Of a stretch of 64,000 nucleotides of DNA, positions 34,571-44,566 are shown piece after piece. The notes under the pieces are model-generated. The model saw only the letters and a program-made list of their open reading frames with translations, was not told the DNA's origin and searched no databases. Both the position numbers and the translations under genes were made by a program. The first letter of the stretch is position 1. Each line of letters begins with the position of its first letter. This DNA comes from Candidatus Alistipes faecigallinarum (GTDB taxonomy: Bacteria; Bacteroidota; Bacteroidia; Bacteroidales; Rikenellaceae). Location of the stretch: NCBI GenBank assembly GCA_019115605.1, contig DXDG01000023.1, forward strand, positions 1 to 64,000, written 5' to 3'.

Positions 34571-34647
34571 CTTCTGTCCGGAGCGGTTGTTGCGGGTGCC
34601 GCTGTGCGAAAAACGGCCTGAAATTCGGAAATCCCGGATTTTTCGCC

Positions 34648-34655
34648 TATCTTTG
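34648..34655 (+). promoter_or_regulatory. -7 element TATCTTTG upstream of cdd
   Basis: TATCTTTG 27 nt before ATG 34683. Confidence 0.5.
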
Positions 34656-34682
34656 TTTACTTTACCCCTAAAAAGCGTTTTT

Positions 34683-35138
34683 ATGGAAAAGCGTTTCAGT
34701 TTCGACTACGAACACTATGCGGCCCTTTCGGAGCTCCCGGAGGCGGACCGCCTGCTGGTCGCCGAGGCCGTACAGGCCACCCGTTCGGCACATGCCTTCT
34801 ATTCGAAATTCCGCGTGGGGGCAGCCGCGCGGCTGCGCAGCGGGCGCATCCTCCGGGGCAGCAACTTCGAGAGCGAGGTCTATCCCGCCGGACTGTGCGC
34901 CGAGCGGACGCTGCTCTTCTACGCCCAGGCCAATTATGCCGACGACCCGATCGAGGCGCTGGCCATCGCTTCGGACCCCTCCGGGCGGGAGTGCTACCCC
35001 TGCGGGCAGTGCCGCCAGGTGCTGGTCGATGTCGAGCGGCGGCAGGGCGTCCCCATCCGCATCATCATGAGCGGCGGCGGCACGGCTTCGGTCGTCAATT
35101 CGGCCGAGACGCTGCTGCCCTTCACCTTCATTCTTTAG
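34683..35138 (+). CDS. cdd: Cytidine deaminase
   Basis: FYSKFRVGAAARLRSGRILRGSNFESEVYPAGLCAERTLLFYA; CYPCGQCRQVL. Confidence 0.95.
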   Translation: MEKRFSFDYEHYAALSELPEADRLLVAEAVQATRSAHAFYSKFRVGAAARLRSGRILRGSNFESEVYPAGLCAERTLLFYAQANYADDPIEALAIASDPSGRECYPCGQCRQVLVDVERRQGVPIRIIMSGGGTASVVNSAETLLPFTFIL

Positions 35139-35186
35139 TTATGGATGCCGGGGCGCCGTGCGGTGGCCCCGGGAGCATTGCAAACC

Positions 35187-35873
35187 ATGTTCCAACCCGA
35201 AGATATCCTCTACGAAGACAACCACCTGCTGGTGGTGAACAAGCACGCGGGCGATCTGGTGCAGCCCGACCCCTCGGGCGAGAGCGCCCTCGAGGACCAG
35301 ATCAAGGCCTACATCAAGCAGCGCGACGCCAAGCCCGGCGCGGTCTTTCTGGGCGTCGTGCACCGCATCGACCGCCCGGTGAGCGGCGCGGTGCTCTTCG
35401 CCAAGACCTCGAAGGCCCTCGTGCGGCTCAACGAGATGATCCGCACGGGGCAGATCCGCAAGACCTACTGGGCACTGACCGAGCAGACGCCCGATCCCGA
35501 GGCGGGGGAGCTGTGCCACTACATCCTGCGCGACGGGCGTACGAACCGCTCGCGGGCCTACGACGCGCCGAAGGGCGACGCCAGGCTCGCGCGGCTGCGC
35601 TACGCGACGCTGGGCGTCGGCACGCACTACACGCTCGTCGAGGTCGAGCTGCTCACGGGACGCCACCACCAGATCCGGGCGCAGCTGTCGAAGATCGGCT
35701 GTCCGATCCGCGGCGACCTGAAATACGGCGCCCGGCGCTCGCAGCCCGGCGGCGGCATCTCGCTCCACTCGCGCCGCGTGGAGTTCGAGCACCCGGTGCG
35801 CCGCGAGCCCGTCTCGGTTACGGCGCCCGTTCCCGCGGGCGACAATCTTTGGGCCTGGTTCGAAAACCGCTGA
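35187..35873 (+). CDS. RluA/RluD-family pseudouridine synthase
   Basis: ILYEDNHLLVVNKHAGDLVQPD; VVHRIDRPVSGAVLFAKTSKA; LTGRHHQIRAQLSKIGCPIRGDLKYGA. Confidence 0.94.
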   Translation: MFQPEDILYEDNHLLVVNKHAGDLVQPDPSGESALEDQIKAYIKQRDAKPGAVFLGVVHRIDRPVSGAVLFAKTSKALVRLNEMIRTGQIRKTYWALTEQTPDPEAGELCHYILRDGRTNRSRAYDAPKGDARLARLRYATLGVGTHYTLVEVELLTGRHHQIRAQLSKIGCPIRGDLKYGARRSQPGGGISLHSRRVEFEHPVRREPVSVTAPVPAGDNLWAWFENR

Positions 35874-35877
35874 CGCC

Positions 35878-36330
35878 ATGCGACTGCTTGTTCAACGTGT
35901 TGCCGGAGCCTCCGTGGAGATCGGGGGCGAGACGGTCGCCCGCATCGGGGGCGGCCTGCTGGTCTTTGTCGGCGTGGGCCTCGACGACGGCGAGGAGGAT
36001 GTGGAGTACCTGGCCGGCAAGCTCGTGCGCCTGCGGATCTTCGACGATGCGCAGGGGGTCATGAACCTCGACGTGCTCCAGACGGGCGGCGAGCTGCTCG
36101 TCGTCAGCCAGTTCACGCTGCAGGCCTCCACGCGCAAGGGCAACCGCCCGAGTTATGTGAAGGCGGCGCCCGAGCCGGTGTCGCGCCCCCTCTACGAGCG
36201 CTTCGTGGCGCGTGTCGGGGAGCTTGCCGGGCGGGAGGTGGCCACGGGCCGCTTCGGCGCCGACATGCAGGTGGCGCTGGTGAACGACGGCCCCGTAACG
36301 ATCTGGATGGATTCGAAAAACCGCGAGTAG
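35878..36330 (+). CDS. dtd: D-aminoacyl-tRNA deacylase
   Basis: MRLLVQRVAGASVEIGGETVARIGGGLLVFVGV; LLVVSQFTLQASTRKGNRPSY; ATGRFGADMQVALVNDGPVTIWMDS. Confidence 0.96.
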   Translation: MRLLVQRVAGASVEIGGETVARIGGGLLVFVGVGLDDGEEDVEYLAGKLVRLRIFDDAQGVMNLDVLQTGGELLVVSQFTLQASTRKGNRPSYVKAAPEPVSRPLYERFVARVGELAGREVATGRFGADMQVALVNDGPVTIWMDSKNRE

Positions 36331-36333
36331 CCG

Positions 36334-37332
36334 ATGGTCTATCCCTGGGGCGATACGCGGCGTTACAACTCCTGTGCGGGGCATTTCCGCCGGCTGTTCG
36401 GCGGCCGGGTGCAGAAGCTCTCGGTCGATGCGGGCTTCACCTGCCCCAACCGCGACGGAACCCTCTCGCGGGGCGGTTGCACCTTCTGCGACAACAGCGC
36501 CTTCACCCCCTCGTACTGCGCGGCCTCGAAGAGCATCACGCAGCAGATCGACGAGGGGATCGAGTTCCACCGCAACCGCTACCGCTCGGCGCAGCGCTAC
36601 CTGGTCTATTTCCAGTCCTTCTCGAACACCTATGCCCCCGTCGAGCGGCTCCGCGCGCTTTATGGCGAGGCCCTGGCGCATCCTGGTGTCGCGGGGCTGG
36701 TCATCGGCACGCGCCCCGACTGCGTGGACGACGAGCGGCTGGACCTGCTGTGCGAGCTGGCGCGCGACCGTTACATCGCCGTCGAGTACGGCATCGAATC
36801 GACCTCGGACGCCACGCTGCTCGCCGTGAACCGCGGCCACGACTTCGCCTGCGCCCGGCAGGCCGTTGAGCGGACCGCCGCGCGGGGCCTTCCCGTCGGC
36901 GCGCACTTCATCCTCGGCCTGCCGGGCGAGAGCGATGCAATGCTCCTCGCGCAGACGGCCCGGATCAACGCCCTGCCGCTCACGAGCGTGAAGTTCCACC
37001 AGCTGCAGCTCTTCCGCTCGACGCCGATGGCCGCCGAGTACCGGGCCGACCCTTCGCGTTTCCGCTTCTGGACGCTGGACGGGTACCTCGACCTCTTCGT
37101 CGAGATCCTCCGCCGCCTGCGTCCCGACCTGGTTGTCGAACGCTTCGCCTCGGAGGCGCCGCCGCGCTACCGCTGCGGCCCCGACTGGGGCCGGGTGCGC
37201 AACGAACAGCTGTGGGCGCTGCTCGAAAAAAGATTGGAGGAACGGAATGTCCACCAAGGCGAAATTTTTACTATCTTTGACCCATACATAAACGCTAAAT
37301 CCCCCGCAGATCATGAAGCCTCTCACCTTTGA
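36334..37332 (+). CDS. TIGR01212-family radical SAM protein (YhcC-like)
   Basis: KLSVDAGFTCPNRDGTLSRGGCTFCDNSAF; YFQSFSNTYAPVERL; EYGIESTSDATL; VGAHFILGLPGE. Confidence 0.94.
   Translation: MVYPWGDTRRYNSCAGHFRRLFGGRVQKLSVDAGFTCPNRDGTLSRGGCTFCDNSAFTPSYCAASKSITQQIDEGIEFHRNRYRSAQRYLVYFQSFSNTYAPVERLRALYGEALAHPGVAGLVIGTRPDCVDDERLDLLCELARDRYIAVEYGIESTSDATLLAVNRGHDFACARQAVERTAARGLPVGAHFILGLPGESDAMLLAQTARINALPLTSVKFHQLQLFRSTPMAAEYRADPSRFRFWTLDGYLDLFVEILRRLRPDLVVERFASEAPPRYRCGPDWGRVRNEQLWALLEKRLEERNVHQGEIFTIFDPYINAKSPADHEASHL
37272..37279 (+). promoter_or_regulatory. -7 element TATCTTTG upstream of the yitT-like gene, inside the preceding CDS
   Basis: TATCTTTG 33 nt before ATG 37313. Confidence 0.4.
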
Positions 37333-38206
37333 AACCGTTCTGAAGACCGCCAAGGAGTACTTCCTGATGACGCTCGGCATGATGCTCTATTCGTTCGGCT
37401 GGATCGGCTGCATCATGCCCGTCAAAGGTACGGGCGGCGGTGCCGCAGGTCTTTCGCTGGTGCTGTGCCACGCCCTTTCGCAGGTGGGCATCGACATCCA
37501 GATCGGTACGATGGTCTTCTTTCTGAACGCCGTGCTGCTGCTCGTCGCCGGATTCATCATCGGCTGGAACTTCGGCGTGAAGACGATCTTCTGCGTCGTG
37601 GCCATCTCGCTGGGCATGAACTTCTGGCAGGATGTGCTGCCCGAGGGGGACTTTCTCCATCTGGAGCGGATTCTCGCGGTGATCCTGGGCGGTATCCTGG
37701 CCGGTATCGGCATTGCGATGTGCTTTGCGCAGGGCGGCTCCACGGGGGGAACGGACATCGTGGCGATGATCATCAACAAATACCGCACGATCAGCTACGG
37801 CAAGATCCTCATTTTTTCCGACTTCGTCATCATCGGCTCGTCGCTGCTCGTGGGATTCCACATCGACACGGTCATCTACGGCTACGTCATGACGGCCGTC
37901 GTGGGCTATACGGTCGACATGATCATGGCCGGCAACCAGCAGTCGAGCCAGGTGCTTATCGTTACGCACGACTACGAGAAGATGGCCGACGCCATCGTGC
38001 AGAACATCCACCGCGGCGTTACGCTGCTCGATTCGCAGGGGTGGTACTCCAAGGAGCGTTCGAAGATCGTGATGGTCGTCTGCCGCAAGCGTGAGACGGC
38101 GATGATCCTCAAGTTCGTCAAGACGATCGATCCCAACGCCTTCATGACCGTCGGTTCGGTCATGGGTGTCTACGGCAAGGGATTCCAGGCTATCAGCCAG
38201 CCCTGA
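37313..38206 (+). CDS. YitT-family membrane protein (DUF161/DUF2179)
   Basis: Multiple TM segments; GGGAAGLSLVLCHA, AQGGSTGGTDIVAMIINKYR; C-terminal DUF2179 AFMTVGSVMGVYGKGF. Confidence 0.92.
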   Translation: MKPLTFETVLKTAKEYFLMTLGMMLYSFGWIGCIMPVKGTGGGAAGLSLVLCHALSQVGIDIQIGTMVFFLNAVLLLVAGFIIGWNFGVKTIFCVVAISLGMNFWQDVLPEGDFLHLERILAVILGGILAGIGIAMCFAQGGSTGGTDIVAMIINKYRTISYGKILIFSDFVIIGSSLLVGFHIDTVIYGYVMTAVVGYTVDMIMAGNQQSSQVLIVTHDYEKMADAIVQNIHRGVTLLDSQGWYSKERSKIVMVVCRKRETAMILKFVKTIDPNAFMTVGSVMGVYGKGFQAISQP

Positions 38207-40467
38207 TGCCGCGCTATGCCGATATCGTGCTGCCGCTGGCGCAGCCGGCCTACACCTTTGCGCTCCCCGAGGGGATGACGGTCGAGGCGGGGCAGGCGGT
38301 GGTTGTCCAGTTCGGCGCGCGCAGGTTCTATGCGGGCATCGTTTTCGGGGTGCATGACCGGCAGCCCGCCTCTTCGAGAGTCAAACCGGTCGCCGGGGTT
38401 CTCTACGACGGCACGGTGCTGCTCCCGGCGACACAGCGGGCGCTCTGGGAGTGGATCGCCTCCTACTACATGTGCACGGTGGGCGAGGTGATGCGTGCGG
38501 CGCTTCCGGCGCTGATGAAACCTTCGGCCGACAGCGAGCAGGCCCTCGCCGAGGAGGAGTTCCGCCCCCGCACGGAGCTCTATGTGCGGCTGGCTGAGGA
38601 GCTGCACGACGAGGCGCGCTTTCACGAGGCGTGCGAGCGGCTCGAACGGCGTGCGCCGAAACAGTACGCCGCGCTGCTCGAAATCGCCACGGCCGGGGGC
38701 GACGAGCGCCTCTCGACGGGCGAGGTCGCCCGCCGCCTGCTCGACGCCGACAGCGGCGTGCTGCGCGCCCTCGAACACAAGGGGCTGATCCGCTCGGCGG
38801 AGCATCCGCGCACGCAGGAGCGTGCCGATACCCGCTTCCGCCTTCCCACCCTCTCCGACGCCCAGCAGCGGGCCCTTGCGACGCTCCGCGACGCCTTCGC
38901 CGCGGGACGCACCACGGCGCTGCTGCACGGCATCACGGGCTCGGGAAAGACCGAAATCTATATCCATCTGATCGCCGGGGCGCTCGCCCGCGGGGAGGAT
39001 GTGCTGCTGCTCGTCCCCGAAATCGCCCTCACGGCACAGCTTATCGAACGCCTGGAGCGTATCTTCGGCAGCCGCGTTACCGCCTACCACTCGAAACTCA
39101 CGCCCCGACGCCGCACGGAGGTCTGCCTGCGGCTGGCCCGTTCGTCGGGCGGCGAGCTGGTCGTCGGGGCCCGTTCGGCGCTCTTCCTGCCGCTCGGCCG
39201 CCTCGGACTGATCGTCGTGGACGAGGAGCACGACGCGAGCTACAAGCAGAGCGACCCGGCTCCGCGCTACAACGCCCGCGACTGCGCCGTGGTGCTGGCC
39301 CACCGCCTCGGATGCCGCACGCTGCTCGGCAGCGCCACGCCCTCGCTCGAATCGTGGCTCAACGCCCGCAGCGGCAAGTACGCATACGCCTTTCTGGGCG
39401 AACGCTACGGCGAGGCGCACCCTCCCGAGATCCTGCTCTCCGACACGCTGCGCGCCGCGCGCCGCGGGGAGCGCCGCTCCCATTTCAACCAGCTGCTGCT
39501 CGACCGCATCGGCGAAACGCTCGCCCGCGGCGGGCAGGTGATGCTCTTCCAGAACCGCCGGGGCTTCGCGCCCTATGTCGCCTGCGCGGCGTGCGGCTGG
39601 ACGCCCCGCTGCCCGGAGTGCAACGTTACGCTCACCTACCACAAGGCGGGCGCGCGGCTCGTCTGCCACTACTGCGGCCATACGGAGCCGCTTCCGGCGG
39701 AGTGCCCCGTGTGCCACGGCGCGGCGCCGGTGCCGATGGGCTTCGGCACGGAGAAGATCGAGGAGGAGATCGCGCGCCTCTTTCCCGGGGTGCGTGTCGC
39801 CCGCCTGGACCGCGACAGCGTAACCTCGGAGCGGGCCTACCGGGAGATCCTTGCGGACTTCGCCGGACACCGCACCGACCTGCTGGTCGGCACGCAGATG
39901 ATTGCCAAGGGGCTCGACTTCGACGGCGTGGAGCTCGTCGGGGTGCTCAATGCCGACAACCTGCTTCACAATCCCGATTTCCGGGCCTCCGAGCGGGCCT
40001 TCCAGCTGCTGGTGCAGGTCGCCGGGCGCGCCGGGCGCCGCGCCGAACCCGGTGTGGTGGTGATCCAGACCGCCGAGCCGGGCCATCCCCTGCTGCAGCA
40101 GGTCGTGAAGGGGGACTACGAGGCCATGGCCCTCGGACAACTTGCCGAGCGCGAAGCCTTCTTCTATCCGCCCTATGCCCGGCTGATCGCCCTCACGCTG
40201 CGCCACCGCGATGCGGCGCTGCTGCGCGACGGGACCCTGCGGCTTGCCGCGCGCCTGCGGGCCCGCTTCGGCCGCCGCCTGCTGGGGCCCATGGCCCCGC
40301 CCGTGGACCGCATCCGCGGCGAATACCTCGCGGGGCTGCTGCTCAAGATCGAGAGCGGCGCCTCCACGGCCCGCGCCCGGGAGCTGCTGCGCGGGGAGCT
40401 GGCGGCCTTTGCCGCCGATCCGGCCACCAAATCCATCACCGTCGTTGTCAATGTCGATCCTCAGTGA
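38206..40467 (+). CDS. priA: Primosomal protein N' (replication restart helicase PriA)
   Basis: LLHGITGSGKTEIYI Walker A; VVDEEHDASYKQ; CxxC zinc motifs CAACGWTPRCPECNVTLTYH...CHYCGH; VGTQMIAKGLDFDGVELVGVLNAD. Confidence 0.96.
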   Translation: MPRYADIVLPLAQPAYTFALPEGMTVEAGQAVVVQFGARRFYAGIVFGVHDRQPASSRVKPVAGVLYDGTVLLPATQRALWEWIASYYMCTVGEVMRAALPALMKPSADSEQALAEEEFRPRTELYVRLAEELHDEARFHEACERLERRAPKQYAALLEIATAGGDERLSTGEVARRLLDADSGVLRALEHKGLIRSAEHPRTQERADTRFRLPTLSDAQQRALATLRDAFAAGRTTALLHGITGSGKTEIYIHLIAGALARGEDVLLLVPEIALTAQLIERLERIFGSRVTAYHSKLTPRRRTEVCLRLARSSGGELVVGARSALFLPLGRLGLIVVDEEHDASYKQSDPAPRYNARDCAVVLAHRLGCRTLLGSATPSLESWLNARSGKYAYAFLGERYGEAHPPEILLSDTLRAARRGERRSHFNQLLLDRIGETLARGGQVMLFQNRRGFAPYVACAACGWTPRCPECNVTLTYHKAGARLVCHYCGHTEPLPAECPVCHGAAPVPMGFGTEKIEEEIARLFPGVRVARLDRDSVTSERAYREILADFAGHRTDLLVGTQMIAKGLDFDGVELVGVLNADNLLHNPDFRASERAFQLLVQVAGRAGRRAEPGVVVIQTAEPGHPLLQQVVKGDYEAMALGQLAEREAFFYPPYARLIALTLRHRDAALLRDGTLRLAARLRARFGRRLLGPMAPPVDRIRGEYLAGLLLKIESGASTARARELLRGELAAFAADPATKSITVVVNVDPQ

Positions 40468-41173
40468 AATCTTCGGCGACCTGACGGCCCTGCTCTTTCC
40501 GCGGCACTGCGCCGTCTGCGGCACACCCCTGGTGCGGGGCGAGCGGACAATCTGCACGCTCTGCCGCACGACGGCCCCGATGACGGGCTACTGGCGCGAG
40601 GCGGACAATCCGGTTTTCCGCCGCTGCTGGGGCCTCGTTCCCGTGGAGCGCGCCTCGGGGTTCCTCTTCTTCGTCCAGGGCAGCGGCTGGCGGGAGCTGA
40701 TCCACGCCTTCAAATACCGCGGCGCATGGCGCACGGCCCGCGAGATGGGCGCCTGGTACGGGAGCTTCCTCGCCGAAAGCGGCCTCTACGGGGATGTGGA
40801 CCTCGTCGTGCCGCTGCCCCTGCACCCCTTCAAGCGGTGCCGCAGGGGCTATAACCAGGCGGAGTACCTGGCCGAGGGGATCGCGCGGCAGCTGGGTGTT
40901 CCGGTCGAGCGGCATGCCGTCTGCAGGCGGCGCAATACGGCCAGCCAGGCCCGCAAGGCGCTGCGCGAGCGGGCTGCAAACGTCGAGGGGGCCTTTGCCG
41001 TGCGCCGCCCCGAACGGCTTGCCGGTCGCCACGTGCTGCTCGTCGACGACGTGATGACCACGGGCTCGACGCTCCTCGCCTGTGCCGCGGAGATGCTGCG
41101 GGCCGTGCCCGACTGCCGCGTAAGTCTGGCGGCCTTCGCCGTTTCGCGCCGCGAGCTGGGCGTGAAGGAGTAG
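40451..41173 (+). CDS. comF: ComF-family amidophosphoribosyltransferase
   Basis: CAVCGTPLVRGERTICTLC; FKRCRRGYNQAEYLAEGIA; HVLLVDDVMTTGSTLLACA. Confidence 0.95.
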   Translation: MSILSEIFGDLTALLFPRHCAVCGTPLVRGERTICTLCRTTAPMTGYWREADNPVFRRCWGLVPVERASGFLFFVQGSGWRELIHAFKYRGAWRTAREMGAWYGSFLAESGLYGDVDLVVPLPLHPFKRCRRGYNQAEYLAEGIARQLGVPVERHAVCRRRNTASQARKALRERAANVEGAFAVRRPERLAGRHVLLVDDVMTTGSTLLACAAEMLRAVPDCRVSLAAFAVSRRELGVKE

Positions 41174-41240
41174 CCGGACCCCGCTGGAAAAGTCTCCGGA
41201 GCGGGCTTCCCGATTTTGTCGAAAAACTCCGGGTGCAGCG

Positions 41241-41272
41241 TTTTGATATGTCGGTCCGAATCGCTACTTTTG
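41241..41272 (+). promoter_or_regulatory. dnaB promoter TTTTG-N19-TACTTTTG
   Basis: ttttg 41241-41245, tacttttg 41265-41272, spacer 19 nt; ATG at 41298. Confidence 0.7.
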
Positions 41273-41297
41273 ACCTTCGAAAGATTCCGATTATCCC

Positions 41298-42863
41298 ATG
41301 GCGAAAGATTTTACCCCCTCCTCCCGCAACCGGGAGGCGTATGCCGCGCTGACCGATACCTCCGCCAACGTGCCGCCCCAGGCTGTCGAGCTGGAGGAGG
41401 CCGTGCTGGGCGCCCTGATGCTCGAAAAGGACAGCATCATCGCCGTCCAGGAGTTCATCACGCCCGAAGCCTTCTACACCGAGGAGCACCGCCTGATCTA
41501 CAAGGCGATCGAGGAACTCTCGATGGAGCTCAAGCCGATCGACCTCTACACCGTAACCGAGCGGCTGAAGGTCAAGAAGGAACTCAAGAAGGTGGGCGGC
41601 GCCGCCTACCTGGCGCAGCTCACGCAGAAGGTCGGCTCGGCGGCCAACGTGGAGTTCCACGCCAAGATCATCGCCCAGAAATACGTGCAGCGCGAGCTGA
41701 TCCGCTCGGCAACGGAGATCCAGCGCCGTTCGTACGACGAATCGACCGACGTTACGGAGCTCATCGGCTTTGCCGAGGGGGAGATCTTCAAGGTCGCCGA
41801 GGGGCATGTCAAGCGTTCGGTGCAGACGTCGAAGGAGCTGCTGGCCCGGGCGCTCGAGCAGATCGAGGAGGCCTCGAAGAACTCGAGCTCGCTCAACGGT
41901 GTGCCTTCGGGCTTCGTGGCGCTGGACCGCGTGACGCTCGGCTGGCAGCTTTCGGACCTGATCATCGTCGCGGCGCGCCCCTCGATGGGTAAGACGGCCT
42001 TCGTGCTCTCGATGGCCCGCAACATGGCCGTGAACTACGAGCAGGGCGTGGCCTTCTTCTCGCTCGAAATGTCGGCCGTGCAGCTGATGATGCGACTCAT
42101 CATCGCTGAGACGGGCCTCGCGGGCAACGACGTCAAGTCGGGCCGCCTGACGCCCGAGCAGTGGCGCCACCTTGAGTCGGCGACCAAGCCGCTGGCCGCG
42201 GCGCCGCTCTACATCGACGACACGCCGGCGCTGTCGGTCTTCGAGTTCCGCTCGAAGGCCCGCCGTCTGAAGATCCACAACGACATCAAGATCATCATCA
42301 TCGACTACCTGCAGCTGATGACCGGCAACCAGGATACGCGGGGCAACCGCGAGCAGGAGGTGGCCTTCATCTCGCGCACGCTCAAGGCCATCGCCAAGGA
42401 GCTGAACGTCCCGGTGATCGCCCTTTCGCAGCTGAGCCGCGCCACGGAGATGCGCGGCGGCTCGAAGCGGCCCCAGCTCTCGGACCTCCGCGAGTCGGGC
42501 GCCATCGAGCAGGATGCCGACATCGTCGCCTTCATCCACCGTCCGGAGTACTACGGCATCAACGAGACCGAGAACGGCATGCCCACGGCGGGCATGGCCG
42601 AGATCATCATCGCCAAGCACCGCAACGGCGCCGTCTGCGACGTGCCGCTGCGCTTCATCAAGGAGCAGGCGCGCTTTGCCGACCTCGACGACACGATGCT
42701 GCCCCCGGCGCAGGCCTCCGAGGCGCAGCAGGCCTACGACGACTACGCCAGCGGCTCGAACAACTTCCCTCCGACGTCGTTCGGCGGGGGGCTGGGAAGT
42801 GCTTCGGGAAGCACGGAATTTGACCTGAAACCCCGCGCCCTCGATGAGGAGGCGCCCTTCTGA
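41298..42863 (+). CDS. dnaB: Replicative DNA helicase DnaB
   Basis: VPPQAVELEEAVLGALMLEKDSI; LIIVAARPSMGKTAFVLSMARNMA; IIIIDYLQLMTGN; SDLRESGAIEQDADIVAFIHRPEYYG. Confidence 0.97.
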   Translation: MAKDFTPSSRNREAYAALTDTSANVPPQAVELEEAVLGALMLEKDSIIAVQEFITPEAFYTEEHRLIYKAIEELSMELKPIDLYTVTERLKVKKELKKVGGAAYLAQLTQKVGSAANVEFHAKIIAQKYVQRELIRSATEIQRRSYDESTDVTELIGFAEGEIFKVAEGHVKRSVQTSKELLARALEQIEEASKNSSSLNGVPSGFVALDRVTLGWQLSDLIIVAARPSMGKTAFVLSMARNMAVNYEQGVAFFSLEMSAVQLMMRLIIAETGLAGNDVKSGRLTPEQWRHLESATKPLAAAPLYIDDTPALSVFEFRSKARRLKIHNDIKIIIIDYLQLMTGNQDTRGNREQEVAFISRTLKAIAKELNVPVIALSQLSRATEMRGGSKRPQLSDLRESGAIEQDADIVAFIHRPEYYGINETENGMPTAGMAEIIIAKHRNGAVCDVPLRFIKEQARFADLDDTMLPPAQASEAQQAYDDYASGSNNFPPTSFGGGLGSASGSTEFDLKPRALDEEAPF

Positions 42864-42890
42864 CAGTCTGCTAATTAAGATTTTGCGGCC

Positions 42891-44432
42891 ATGTTTGTCC
42901 GAACCCATGCAGGAGCCATCTGCGGCATCGACGCCGTGGCGGTAACCGTCGAGGTCAATATCGCCGGGGGCGGTCTGGGCCTCTATCTGGTGGGGCTTCC
43001 GGACAGCGCCGTCAAGGAGAGCGAGCAGCGCATCCGCTCGGCCTTCGAGAACTCGGGCGAACGGATGTCGGGCCGCAAGGTGGTCGTGAGCCTCGCGCCG
43101 GCCGACCTGCGCAAGGAGGGCTCGGGCTTCGACCTGCCGATCGCCGTGGGGATTCTCGCGGCGATGGGCCGCATCGGGGCCGCTGCGGTCGAGGATACGA
43201 TGTTCGTCGGGGAGCTTTCGCTCGACGGACGGCTCAATGCCGTGCGGGGCGTGTTGCCGCTGGCGATCTGCGCCCGCGAGGCGGGGTTGCGGCGGCTCGT
43301 GCTGCCGCAGGCCAATGCTGCCGAGGCGGCCGTCGTCGAGGGCCTCGAAGTCTACGGTGTCGGGACGCTGGCCGAGACCGTGGCCTTTCTCAACGGGGAG
43401 AAACCCCTTGCGCCGCAGCCCGTTACGGCGTATGACGCCGCGGCGGAGGGGAAGCGCCTCTTTGCCGAGGACTTCGCCGACGTGCGGGGCCAGGGCGTGG
43501 CCAAGCGGGCGCTGGAGATCGCCGCGGCCGGAGGCCACAACGTGCTGATGATCGGATCGCCCGGCTCGGGCAAGACGATGCTGGCACGGCGTCTGCCGAC
43601 AATCCTCCCGCCGCTGACGCCCGACGAGGCGCTCGAAACGACGAAGATCCACTCCGTGGCGGGAAAGATCGGCCGGGCATGCGGGCTGATGACCCGGCGG
43701 CCGTTCCGCGCGCCGCACCACCTCACGTCGCAGGTCGCGCTCATCGGCGGCGGGCAGTCGCCCAACCCGGGCGAGGTGTCGCTGGCCCACAACGGCGTGC
43801 TCTTCCTCGACGAGCTGCCCGAATTCGGCCGCAGCACGCTTGAGGTGCTGCGCCAGCCCCTGGAGGAGAAGCGCGTCGTCGTCGCGCGGGCCCGCTACAG
43901 CGTGGAGTACCCCGCGAACTTCATCCTCGTGGCGGCGATGAACCCCTGCCCGTGCGGTTACTACAACCACCCGGGCCGCGAGTGCATCTGCTCCCCGGGG
44001 AGCGTGCAGCGCTATATGGGGCGGATCTCGGGCCCTCTGATGGACCGCATCGACCTGCATGTCGAGGTAACGCCCGTGGCGCCGGAAGAGCTTTCGGCGG
44101 CGGCTCCGGGGGAGTCGAGCGCCGTGATCCGCGAGCGGGTCGTCCGGGCCCGGGAGGTGCAGGCGGAGCGGTTCCGCAACATCCCGGGCGTGCATACGAA
44201 TGCGATGATGAACAGCGCCATGCTGGCCGAATACGCCCGTCTCGATGCCGCCTCGGCGGCGCTTCTTGCGCGGGCGATGGAGCGGTTGTCGCTCTCGGCC
44301 CGGGCCTACGACCGCATCCGGCGGGTGGCGCGCACGATCGCCGACCTGGCCGGGCGGGAGGCAATCTCGGCGGCGGACATCGCCGAGGCGATCAACTACC
44401 GTTCGCTCGATCGCGGGACTTGGGGGCGTTGA
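42891..44432 (+). CDS. YifB/ComM-family Mg chelatase-like AAA+ ATPase
   Basis: GGGLGLYLVGLPDSAVKESEQRIRSA; MIGSPGSGKTMLARRLP; GVLFLDELPEF; AMNPCPCGYYNHPGREC. Confidence 0.96.
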   Translation: MFVRTHAGAICGIDAVAVTVEVNIAGGGLGLYLVGLPDSAVKESEQRIRSAFENSGERMSGRKVVVSLAPADLRKEGSGFDLPIAVGILAAMGRIGAAAVEDTMFVGELSLDGRLNAVRGVLPLAICAREAGLRRLVLPQANAAEAAVVEGLEVYGVGTLAETVAFLNGEKPLAPQPVTAYDAAAEGKRLFAEDFADVRGQGVAKRALEIAAAGGHNVLMIGSPGSGKTMLARRLPTILPPLTPDEALETTKIHSVAGKIGRACGLMTRRPFRAPHHLTSQVALIGGGQSPNPGEVSLAHNGVLFLDELPEFGRSTLEVLRQPLEEKRVVVARARYSVEYPANFILVAAMNPCPCGYYNHPGRECICSPGSVQRYMGRISGPLMDRIDLHVEVTPVAPEELSAAAPGESSAVIRERVVRAREVQAERFRNIPGVHTNAMMNSAMLAEYARLDAASAALLARAMERLSLSARAYDRIRRVARTIADLAGREAISAADIAEAINYRSLDRGTWGR

Positions 44433-44533
44433 ACGGAAGGCGAAACCGGGGCGTGCAACAAGCCCGGAAACGTCGGGTTGGAAAAGGAAGGGAACTCGCA
44501 GGGCGGAAAAAACGGGAAATGAGTGTTTATTAT

Positions 44534-44566
44534 AAAAAGTTAATCTTTATGAAAAAGTTAATCTTT
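44534..44566 (+). repeat. 15-bp direct repeat flanking the OMP start codon
   Basis: aaaaagttaatcttt at 44534-44548 and 44552-44566, separated by the ATG. Confidence 0.85.

Noticed and set aside
40830-44195. 1121-aa minus-strand ORF opposite comF-dnaB-yifB
   Set aside because: Antisense composition artefact; dnaB and yifB on the plus strand are unambiguous.
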